From NCBI RefSeq assembly GCF_016649425.1, contig NZ_JADRCR010000003.1, positions 230,600-294,599 of the forward strand: DNA of 64,000 bases, written 5' to 3'. Both the position numbers and the translations under genes were made by a program. The notes below the pieces were generated by a model. It did no database searches, was not told the origin of the DNA, and worked only from the letters and a program-made list of their open reading frames with translations. The stretch's first letter is position 1. Every line of letters starts with the position of its first letter. Below are positions 56,367 to 64,000 of the stretch, in pieces. This DNA is from Limnobaculum allomyrinae. Lineage in GTDB: Bacteria; Pseudomonadota; Gammaproteobacteria; Enterobacterales; Enterobacteriaceae.

Positions 56367-59300
56367 ATGAGTAAGAACGCCAGTTTATTAGTGAATTCAG
56401 GAAACAGTACCTCTCAAGTTATTTCTCTTAACGCTCAAAAAACTATCAAGATAAAAATCCAGCCAGGAAGTAAATATGTCCTGAAAAATGAAGATGATAA
56501 CTTTGCACCAGAGAACATAACGCTCCAGCGCCATGGTGATAACCTAAATATCATTCTTGAAGGTGATTCAAACCCGGCAATTGTTATCGAAGATTACTAT
56601 GCAACAGGCAATGACCAAGCCTTACTGGGTATGGCAGAAGACGGTCAACTGTATGCTTATATGGTAACGGATGGCTCTGCTGAAGGTTATTTACTTGAAG
56701 ATGGAAGCCTGGCACCAGCAGCGCTGGCGGGGACATCATTGGGTGATGGCTCCTATTTATTTGCCAATACCGAAACTGACGACGATAACGACTTGATGGC
56801 TTTGTGGCCATGGTTCCTGGGCGCAGTCGTAGCCGGGATCGCTGGTGGTGTAATTAACAACCATAACAAACACCATCATAAAGATTCATCTACACCGGAA
56901 GCGCTTCCAGAGGCGCTTCCTGAAGCACCTGTCGTTGAACCCAAAATTGCTGCAGTACCAACATTAAGTGGCGCCACAGATATGACCGGTACCATTACTG
57001 GCCCTATCAGTTACGGCTCTTCTACTGATGAAAAAAATCCAACCATCTATGGTACTGGAGAAGCGGGTAATACCATCACTATTTACGACAATGGTATCGC
57101 TATCGGTACTGCAATTGTAAATGCTGACGGCACCTGGAACTTCAAACCTGAAACTGCACTAAAAGATGGCGATCATAAGATTACCGTTACTCAAACCGAA
57201 CCATCAGGCTCAACCAGCGCACCATCGGATGACTTCTCATTTATCGTTGATACCATTGCCCCACTAAGACCACTGTTTGGCGATATCATTGATAATGTAG
57301 GCGATATACAAGGCCCTATTGCCAACGGTGCAACCACTGATGATGCTCGCCCTGAAATCACCGGTACCGGTGAGCCAGGTAATACCGTCACTATTTTCAT
57401 TAATGGTGAAGAAGCGGGTGAAGCTATTATTGACAGTAACGGAAACTGGACCTGGACACCGGAAACAGATTTAGCCGATGGTCATTATCAAGTCACTATT
57501 ACTGAAACAGATAAAGCAGGTAATGTTAGTCCTCTTTCACCAACGTTTGACTTTAATATTGACACTTCAGTTCCAATCGTAGCTGATTCGGATACCACCG
57601 CCCCGGCCAAACCAGAAGTACCAACCGCCACCGACAACGTGGGTGATACCACCGGCGCTATCGAACCGGGCAGCAAAACCGACGATGCCACGCCAACCTT
57701 TAACGGCGAAGGCGACGCCGGCGATACCATCATCATCAAGGATGGCGATGAAATCATTGGTTCCGTTATCGTTGATGAAGACGGCAAGTGGGAATGGACA
57801 CCGGAAACCGACCTGGCAGAAGGCGATCACAGCATTACCGTTATCGAGAAAGACGAAGCGGGTAACGAAAGCGCCCCGTCTGATGCGATTGAGTTTACTG
57901 TCGACACTATCGCACCGGCCAAACCGGAAGCACCAACCGCCACCGACAATGTGGGTGATACCACCGGTGCTATCGAGCCGGGCAGCAAGACTGACGACGC
58001 CACGCCAACCTTTAACGGTGAAGGCGATGCCGGCGATACCATCATCATCAAGGATGGTGATGAAATCATTGGTTCCGTTATCGTTGATGAAGACGGTAAA
58101 TGGGAATGGACGCCGGAAACCGACCTGAGCGAAGGCGACCACAGCATTACCGTTATCGAGAAAGACGAAGCAGGCAACGAAAGCGCCCCGTCTGATGCGA
58201 TTGAGTTTACTGTCGACACTATCGCACCGACCAAACCGGAAGCACCAACCGCCACCGACAACGTGGGCGACACCACCGGCGCTATCGAGCCGGGCAGCAA
58301 GACTGACGATGCAACACCAACCTTTAACGGTGAAGGCGACGCCGGCGACATTATCATCATCAAGGATGGTGATGAGGTTATCGGTTCAACCGTAGTGGAC
58401 GCTGACGGCAAATGGGAATGGACGCCGGAAACTGACCTGAGCGAAGGCGATCACAGCATTACCATTATCGAGAAAGACGAAGCGGGTAACGAAAGCGCGC
58501 CGTCTGACGCGATTGAGTTTACTGTCGACACCATTGCCCCGGCCAAACCGGAAGCACCTATCGCGACTGACAACGTGGGCGACACCACCGGCGCTATCGA
58601 ACCGGGCAGCAAAACCGACGACGCCACCCCGACCTTTAACGGCGAAGGCGATGCCGGCGATACCATCATCATCAAGGATGGCGATGAAATCATTGGTTCC
58701 GTTATCGTTGATGAAGACGGCAAATGGGAATGGACGCCGGAAACCGACCTGAGTGAAGGCGATCACAGCATTACCGTTATCGAGAAAGACGAAGCGGGCA
58801 ACGAAAGCGCACCGTCTGACGCGATTGAGTTTACCGTAGACACCATTGCCCCATCCAAGCCGGAAGCACCAACTGCCACCGACAATGTGGGCGACACCAC
58901 CGGCGCTATCGAGCCGGGCAGCAAAACCGACGACGCCACGCCAACCTTTAACGGTGAAGGCGATGCCGGTGACACCATCATCATCAAGGATGGCGATGAA
59001 ATCATTGGTTCCGTTATCGTTGATGAAGACGGCAAGTGGGAATGGACACCGGAAACCGAGCTGAGTGAAGGCGATCACAGCATTACCGTTATCGAGAAAG
59101 ACGAAGCGGGTAACGAAAGCGCACCGTCTGATGCAATTGAATTTACTGTTGATACTGTTGCACCGACCAAACCGGAAGCACCAACCGCGACTGACAATGT
59201 GGGCGACACCACCGGCGCTATCGAGCCGGGCAGCAAGACTGACGATGCAACACCAACCTTTAACGGTGAAGGCGACGCCGGCGACATTATCATCATCAAG

Positions 59301-62300
59301 GATGGTGATGAGGTTATCGGTTCAACCGTAGTGGACGCAGACGGCAAGTGGGAATGGACGCCGGAAACCGACCTGAGCGAAGGTGACCACAGCATTACCG
59401 TTATCGAGAAAGACGAAGCGGGCAACGAAAGCGCGCCGTCTGATGCAATTGAATTTACCGTGGACACCATTGCCCCATCCAAGCCGGAAGCACCAACTGC
59501 TACCGATAACGTGGGTGATACCACCGGCGCTATCGAGCCGGGCAGCAAGACTGACGACGCCACCCCGACCTTTAACGGCGAAGGCGATGCCGGCGACACC
59601 ATCATCATCAAGGATGGCGATGAAATCATTGGCTCAGTTATCGTTGATGAAGACGGTAAATGGGAATGGACACCGGAAACCGACCTGAGCGAAGGTGACC
59701 ACAGCATTACCATTATCGAGAAAGACGAAGCAGGTAACGAAAGCGCCCCGTCTGATGCGATTGAGTTTACTGTTGATACCATTGCGCCAGATCTGGCTAA
59801 TGTAAGCATCATCGATAACGTCGGTGCTGTTACCGGTGCGCTGAAAGACGGCGATATTACCGATGACAATACCCCGACCTTCAGTGGTCAGGCAGAAGCC
59901 AACGGTATGGTTATCATCTATAACGGTGATGAGGTGATTGGCTCGGCCAAAGCCGATGCCAGCGGTGACTGGACATTTACGCCGGATACGCTGGCAGACG
60001 GTGATTATCAGTTCACCACCACGGTAACTGACGAAGCCGGTAATACCGGTGAAGCTTCCGCGGTTGTGCATATCACCATTGATACCAGCGCGATTGAAGT
60101 GACCATCACTAAACTGGTGGATAACGTCGGTGATATCAAAACCAATGGCGTGACCGACGATGCCCGTCCGGAAATTATCGGTGACGCTAAAGCCGACAGC
60201 ATCATTCACCTGTATGACGGTGAAACCCTGCTGGGCTCCACCACCGTGGACAACGAAGGCCACTGGAGCTTCACGCCGGCTACTGACCTGAGTGAAGGTG
60301 AGCACAGTATTACAGCCACCGCGACAGGTAAAGCCGGTAACGTTAGCGTACCAACCACCGCCTTCACCTTTACCGTGGACACTGTTGCACCGGCCAAACC
60401 GGAAGCACCAACCGCCACTGATAACGTGGGCGACACCACCGGCGCTATCGAGCCGGGCAGCAAAACCGACGACGCCACCCCAACCTTTAACGGCGAAGGC
60501 GACGCCGGCGACACTATCATCATTAAAGACGGTGATGAGGTTATCGGCTCTACTGTAGTAGACGCTGACGGCAAATGGGAATGGACACCGGAAACTGACC
60601 TGAGCGAAGGTGACCACAGCATTACCGTTATCGAGAAAGACGAAGCTGGCAACGAAAGCGCACCGTCTGATGCAATCGAATTTACCGTGGATACCATTGC
60701 CCCATCCAAGCCGGAAGCACCTACCGCCACCGACAACGTGGGTGATACCACCGGCGCTATCGAGCCGGGCAGCAAGACTGACGATGCAACACCAACCTTT
60801 AACGGCGAAGGTGATGCCGGCGATACCATCATCATCAAGGATGGCGATGAAATCATTGGCTCAGTTATCGTTGATGAAGACGGCAAGTGGGAATGGACAC
60901 CGGAAACCGACCTGAGCGAAGGCGATCACAGCATTACCGTTATCGAGAAAGACGAAGCGGGCAACGAAAGCGCACCGTCTGATGCAATCGAATTTACCGT
61001 GGATACCATTGCCCCATCCAAACCGGAAGCACCTACCGCCACTGATAACGTAGGTGAGACTACCGGCGCTATCGAACCGGGCAGCAAAACCGACGATGCA
61101 ACACCAACCTTTAACGGCGAAGGCGATGCCGGCGATACCATCATCATCAAGGATGGCGATGAAATCATTGGCTCTGTTATCGTTGATGAAGACGGCAAGT
61201 GGGAATGGACACCGGAAACTGATCTGAGCGAAGGCGACCACAGCATTACCGTTATCGAGAAAGACGAAGCGGGCAACGAAAGCGCGCCGTCTGATGCAAT
61301 CGAATTTACCGTGGATACCATTGCCCCATCCAAGCCGGAAGCACCTACCGCCACCGACAATGTGGGCGACACCACCGGCGCTATCGAGCCGGGCAGTAAA
61401 ACCGACGACGCCACACCAACCTTTAACGGTGAAGGCGATGCCGGTGACACCATCATCATCAAGGATGGCGATGAAATCATTGGCTCAGTTATCGTTGATG
61501 AAGACGGCAAATGGGAATGGACACCGGAAACCGACCTGAGCGAAGGTGACCACAGCATTACCGTTATCGAGAAAGACGAAGCGGGTAACGAAAGCGCCCC
61601 GTCTGATGCGATTGAGTTTACTGTTGACACCATCGCACCGGCCAAACCGGAAGCACCAACTGCCACCGACAACGTGGGCGACACCACCGGCGCTATCGAA
61701 CCGGGCAGCAAGACCGACGACGCCACACCAACCTTTAACGGCGAAGGCGACGCCGGCGACATTATCATCATCAAGGATGGCGATGAAATCATTGGTTCCG
61801 TTATCGTTGATGAAGACGGCAAGTGGGAATGGACACCGGAAACTGACCTGAGCGAAGGCGACCACAGCATTACCGTTATCGAGAAAGACGAAGCGGGTAA
61901 CGAAAGCGCGCCGTCTGACGCGATTGAGTTTACCGTAGACACCATCGCACCGGCCAAACCGGAAGCACCAACTGCGACCGACAATGTGGGCGATACTACC
62001 GGCGCTATCGAGCCGGGCAGCAAGACTGACGACGCCACGCCAACCTTTAACGGCGAAGGCGACGCCGGCGACATTATCATCATCAAGGATGGTGATGAGG
62101 TTATCGGTTCAACCGTGATCGATGCAGACGGCAAATGGGAATGGACACCGGAAACCGATCTGGCTGAAGGCGAACACAGCATTACCGTTATCGAGAAAGA
62201 CGAAGCGGGTAACGAAAGCGCCCCGTCTGATGTGATTGAGTTTACTGTTGATACCATTGCGCCAGATCTGGCTAATGTAAGCATCATCGATAACGTCGGT

Positions 62301-64000
62301 GCTGTTACCGGTGCGCTGAAAGACGGCGATATTACCGATGACAACACCCCGACCTTCAGTGGTCAGGCAGAAGCCAACGGTATGGTTATCATCTATAACG
62401 GTGATGAGGTGATTGGCTCGGCCAAAGCCGATGCCAGTGGTGAAGGTAAAGCCGGCAGCACCATCAAGGTATATGACGGTGAAACCCTGCTGGGCTCCAC
62501 CACAATAGATTCTGAAGGTAACTGGAGCTTCACACCGGCCGCCGATCTGAGCGAAGGGGCACACAGCATAACCGCTACTGCCACCGACAAAGCCGGTAAC
62601 GTTAGCGAACCAACCACCGCCTTCACCTTTACCGTGGACACTGTGGCACCAACCACACCGACCATCGATTCAGCGGAAGATAACGTGGGTGATGTGCAAG
62701 GTACATTAACCAGCAACAGTTCTACCGATGACACCACACCGGCACTGAACGGTACTGCCGAGAAAAACAGTACGGTTAACGTATATGATGGTGAGACCCT
62801 GCTGGGTACCACCACCGCGGACAGCAACGGCAAGTGGACTTTCACTACCGATGCCCTGACTGAAGGTGAGCATACGTTCCATGTTACCGCCACTGACAAG
62901 GCTGGCAACGTTAGCCAGCCATCTGACGACTTTGTGCTGGATATTGACTTTACCGCACCGGCTGCCGCCACCGATCTGGCGATCACCGACAATGTGGGTG
63001 CCGTGACTGGCGCACTGAAAGACGGCGATACTACCGATGACAACACCCCGACCTTCAGCGGTCAGGCAGAAGCCAACGGTATGGTTATCATCTATAACGG
63101 TGACGATGTCATTGGCTCAGTTAAAGCCGATGCCAGCGGTGACTGGACATTTACGCCGGATACGCTGGCAGACGGTGATTATCAGTTCACTACCACGGTA
63201 ACTGACGCTGCCGGTAATACCGGTGAAGCTTCCGCAGTTGTGCATATCACCATTGATACCAGTGTAGTCACCGTAACTATCACTAAACTGGTGGATAACG
63301 TCGGTGATATCACTGGCGATATCAAAGCTAACGATATTACCGACGATACCCGTCCGGAAATCATCGGTGAAGGCAAAGCCGACAGCACTATTAATGTGTA
63401 CGACGGTGAAACCCTGCTGGGTTCAACCACAGCAGATGCCGAAGGTAACTGGAGCTTTACCCCAGCCACCAACCTGAGCGAAGGGGCGCACAGCATTACG
63501 GCTACGGCCACCGACAAAGCCGGTAACGTTAGTGAGCCAACCACCGCCTTCACCTTTACCGTGGACACTGTGGCTCCAACCACACCGACCATCGATTCAG
63601 CGGAAGATAACGTGGGTGATGTACAGGGTACATTAACCAGCAACAGTTCTACCGATGACACCACACCGGCACTGAGCGGTACCGCCGAGAAAAACAGTAC
63701 GGTTAATGTGTATGAAGGTGAGACCCTGCTGGGCAGCACCACCGCAGACAGCAACGGCAAGTGGACTTTCACTACCGATGCCCTGACTGAAGGCGAGCAT
63801 ACGTTCCATGTTACCGCCACTGACAAAGCGGGTAATGTCAGCCAGCCATCCAACGACTTTGTGCTGGATATTGACTTTACCGCACCGGCTGCCGCCACCG
63901 ACCTGGCGATCACCGACAACGTGGGTGCCGTGACTGGTGCACTGAAAGACGGCGATACCACCGATGACAATACCCCGACCTTCAGCGGTCAGGCGGAAGC
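56367..64000 (+). CDS. Giant BapA/Bap-type Ig-like repeat adhesin (5' part)
   Basis: An open frame of 2544 codons continues past the window. Start ATG 56367 (MSKNASLLVNSGNSTSQVIS). Residues 1-140 resemble the prefix domain of BapA/Bap/LapF proteins, with no Sec signal. Residues about 146-163 are WPWFLGAVVAGIAGGVI, then a His/Asn/Lys stretch (NNHNKHHHKDS) and a Pro/Glu linker. From about 190 onward come Ig-like units of about 100 residues (PTFNGEGDAGDTIIIKDGDE, then GKWEWTPETDLAEG, then TVIEKDEAGNESAPSD). This suits a type I-secreted biofilm adhesin. The secretion signal and ABC exporter would lie beyond the window. Confidence 0.9.
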   Translation, partial: MSKNASLLVNSGNSTSQVISLNAQKTIKIKIQPGSKYVLKNEDDNFAPENITLQRHGDNLNIILEGDSNPAIVIEDYYATGNDQALLGMAEDGQLYAYMVTDGSAEGYLLEDGSLAPAALAGTSLGDGSYLFANTETDDDNDLMALWPWFLGAVVAGIAGGVINNHNKHHHKDSSTPEALPEALPEAPVVEPKIAAVPTLSGATDMTGTITGPISYGSSTDEKNPTIYGTGEAGNTITIYDNGIAIGTAIVNADGTWNFKPETALKDGDHKITVTQTEPSGSTSAPSDDFSFIVDTIAPLRPLFGDIIDNVGDIQGPIANGATTDDARPEITGTGEPGNTVTIFINGEEAGEAIIDSNGNWTWTPETDLADGHYQVTITETDKAGNVSPLSPTFDFNIDTSVPIVADSDTTAPAKPEVPTATDNVGDTTGAIEPGSKTDDATPTFNGEGDAGDTIIIKDGDEIIGSVIVDEDGKWEWTPETDLAEGDHSITVIEKDEAGNESAPSDAIEFTVDTIAPAKPEAPTATDNVGDTTGAIEPGSKTDDATPTFNGEGDAGDTIIIKDGDEIIGSVIVDEDGKWEWTPETDLSEGDHSITVIEKDEAGNESAPSDAIEFTVDTIAPTKPEAPTATDNVGDTTGAIEPGSKTDDATPTFNGEGDAGDIIIIKDGDEVIGSTVVDADGKWEWTPETDLSEGDHSITIIEKDEAGNESAPSDAIEFTVDTIAPAKPEAPIATDNVGDTTGAIEPGSKTDDATPTFNGEGDAGDTIIIKDGDEIIGSVIVDEDGKWEWTPETDLSEGDHSITVIEKDEAGNESAPSDAIEFTVDTIAPSKPEAPTATDNVGDTTGAIEPGSKTDDATPTFNGEGDAGDTIIIKDGDEIIGSVIVDEDGKWEWTPETELSEGDHSITVIEKDEAGNESAPSDAIEFTVDTVAPTKPEAPTATDNVGDTTGAIEPGSKTDDATPTFNGEGDAGDIIIIKDGDEVIGSTVVDADGKWEWTPETDLSEGDHSITVIEKDEAGNESAPSDAIEFTVDTIAPSKPEAPTATDNVGDTTGAIEPGSKTDDATPTFNGEGDAGDTIIIKDGDEIIGSVIVDEDGKWEWTPETDLSEGDHSITIIEKDEAGNESAPSDAIEFTVDTIAPDLANVSIIDNVGAVTGALKDGDITDDNTPTFSGQAEANGMVIIYNGDEVIGSAKADASGDWTFTPDTLADGDYQFTTTVTDEAGNTGEASAVVHITIDTSAIEVTITKLVDNVGDIKTNGVTDDARPEIIGDAKADSIIHLYDGETLLGSTTVDNEGHWSFTPATDLSEGEHSITATATGKAGNVSVPTTAFTFTVDTVAPAKPEAPTATDNVGDTTGAIEPGSKTDDATPTFNGEGDAGDTIIIKDGDEVIGSTVVDADGKWEWTPETDLSEGDHSITVIEKDEAGNESAPSDAIEFTVDTIAPSKPEAPTATDNVGDTTGAIEPGSKTDDATPTFNGEGDAGDTIIIKDGDEIIGSVIVDEDGKWEWTPETDLSEGDHSITVIEKDEAGNESAPSDAIEFTVDTIAPSKPEAPTATDNVGETTGAIEPGSKTDDATPTFNGEGDAGDTIIIKDGDEIIGSVIVDEDGKWEWTPETDLSEGDHSITVIEKDEAGNESAPSDAIEFTVDTIAPSKPEAPTATDNVGDTTGAIEPGSKTDDATPTFNGEGDAGDTIIIKDGDEIIGSVIVDEDGKWEWTPETDLSEGDHSITVIEKDEAGNESAPSDAIEFTVDTIAPAKPEAPTATDNVGDTTGAIEPGSKTDDATPTFNGEGDAGDIIIIKDGDEIIGSVIVDEDGKWEWTPETDLSEGDHSITVIEKDEAGNESAPSDAIEFTVDTIAPAKPEAPTATDNVGDTTGAIEPGSKTDDATPTFNGEGDAGDIIIIKDGDEVIGSTVIDADGKWEWTPETDLAEGEHSITVIEKDEAGNESAPSDVIEFTVDTIAPDLANVSIIDNVGAVTGALKDGDITDDNTPTFSGQAEANGMVIIYNGDEVIGSAKADASGEGKAGSTIKVYDGETLLGSTTIDSEGNWSFTPAADLSEGAHSITATATDKAGNVSEPTTAFTFTVDTVAPTTPTIDSAEDNVGDVQGTLTSNSSTDDTTPALNGTAEKNSTVNVYDGETLLGTTTADSNGKWTFTTDALTEGEHTFHVTATDKAGNVSQPSDDFVLDIDFTAPAAATDLAITDNVGAVTGALKDGDTTDDNTPTFSGQAEANGMVIIYNGDDVIGSVKADASGDWTFTPDTLADGDYQFTTTVTDAAGNTGEASAVVHITIDTSVVTVTITKLVDNVGDITGDIKANDITDDTRPEIIGEGKADSTINVYDGETLLGSTTADAEGNWSFTPATNLSEGAHSITATATDKAGNVSEPTTAFTFTVDTVAPTTPTIDSAEDNVGDVQGTLTSNSSTDDTTPALSGTAEKNSTVNVYEGETLLGSTTADSNGKWTFTTDALTEGEHTFHVTATDKAGNVSQPSNDFVLDIDFTAPAAATDLAITDNVGAVTGALKDGDTTDDNTPTFSGQAE
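57594..59777 (+). repeat. First block: seven 312-bp Ig-like repeats
   Basis: Seven units of 312 bp (104 residues) start at 57594, 57906, 58218, 58530, 58842, 59154 and 59466. Each reads (T)IAPxKPEAPTATDNVGDTT, then GAIEPGSKTDDATPTFNGEG and so on to the next TIAP. Near-identity between neighbours suggests recent duplication or gene conversion. A different pair of Ig-like domains (59778-60380) follows. Confidence 0.95.
60381..62252 (+). repeat. Second block: six 312-bp Ig-like repeats
   Basis: Six more 312-bp units start at 60381, 60693, 61005, 61317, 61629 and 61941. They are the same family as the first block, with PSKPEAP and PAKPEAP subtypes interspersed. After 62252 the domains change to the ANVSIIDNVG and TPTIDSAEDNVG types, the latter repeating as a larger super-unit (62640 to the window end). 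Confidence 0.95.

Noticed and set aside
54014-62252. CRISPR-like arrays from regular repeats
   Set aside because: The 42-bp and 312-bp units lie in frame within coding genes and have no unique spacers between them.
60926-62347. Long open frame of about 470 codons on the minus strand opposite the adhesin (and several similar ones at 57488-63970)
   Set aside because: It is the antisense of the 312-bp repeats. The low-complexity Ser/Pro/Val translation repeats with the same period, and openness results from the biased codon use of the plus-strand gene.

Overview
The window reads as a chromosomal segment of a gammaproteobacterium of the order Enterobacterales. The block gyrB-recF-dnaN-dnaA | rpmH-rnpA-yidD-yidC-mnmE has the enterobacterial gene order, and its proteins are close to their E. 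coli counterparts by eye (RpmH differs only at its last two residues). The moderate G+C content, an aryl polyene (APE) cluster and a BapA-like giant adhesin would fit Budviciaceae (Pragia, Budvicia, Limnobaculum). That family assignment is inference only.

Layout. (1) 1-8471: replication and translation core. gyrB (5' end only), recF, dnaN and dnaA lie on the minus strand; rpmH, rnpA, yidD, yidC and mnmE lie on the plus strand. They diverge from an 825-bp control region with two consensus DnaA boxes and an unusual density of GATC sites. (2) 8472-16446: accessory and transport region. It holds two gene remnants behind mnmE, an intact type II toxin-antitoxin pair, a DUF218 membrane protein, a DUF2628 membrane protein, an OPT oligopeptide transporter, an EamA transporter, an MHS-type MFS transporter, and the 3' end of a broken M20 amidohydrolase. 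(3) 16650-24629: ggt, then about 800 bp of non-coding repeats (a mosaic hairpin element, a heptamer array and eight perfect palindromes), a LemA/DUF3137 pair, a serine hydrolase, yceM, an unrecognised gene and an orphan waaY. (4) 24924-36033: a minus-strand operon encoding a ClpB-D2-like AAA+ ATPase, a small radical-SAM protein, a 2109-residue zinc-ribbon/kinase-like/SF1-helicase/PD-(D/E)XK protein and a coiled-coil protein, with a LemA protein downstream. I do not recognise this combination as a named system. It is the best candidate here for an undescribed, possibly defensive or protein-modifying, system. (5) 36375-52609: an APE pigment cluster. Sixteen overlapping genes match apeC to apeR in order and are followed by a phosphopantetheinyl transferase gene. 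A lipoprotein gene and a methyltransferase gene interrupted by one in-frame TAA lie divergently upstream. (6) 52667-55708: two paralogous single-pass membrane proteins sharing a short helical domain; one carries a 42-bp coding tandem repeat. (7) 56367-64000: the first 2544 codons of a giant BapA/Bap-type adhesin with thirteen 312-bp Ig-like repeats and other Ig-like domains, running off the window.

How the genes work together. The APE genes would load an aryl acid onto an acyl carrier protein (ApeH; ApeE/F), extend it to a polyene (ApeO/C, ApeR, ApeQ, ApeI/P), attach it to a lipid-like carrier (ApeD, ApeJ) and export it to the outer membrane (ApeL, ApeM, ApeN). The adhesin next door is also a surface and biofilm factor, so 37-64 kb looks like a cell-surface region. 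The 24.9-36.0 kb operon is functionally separate.
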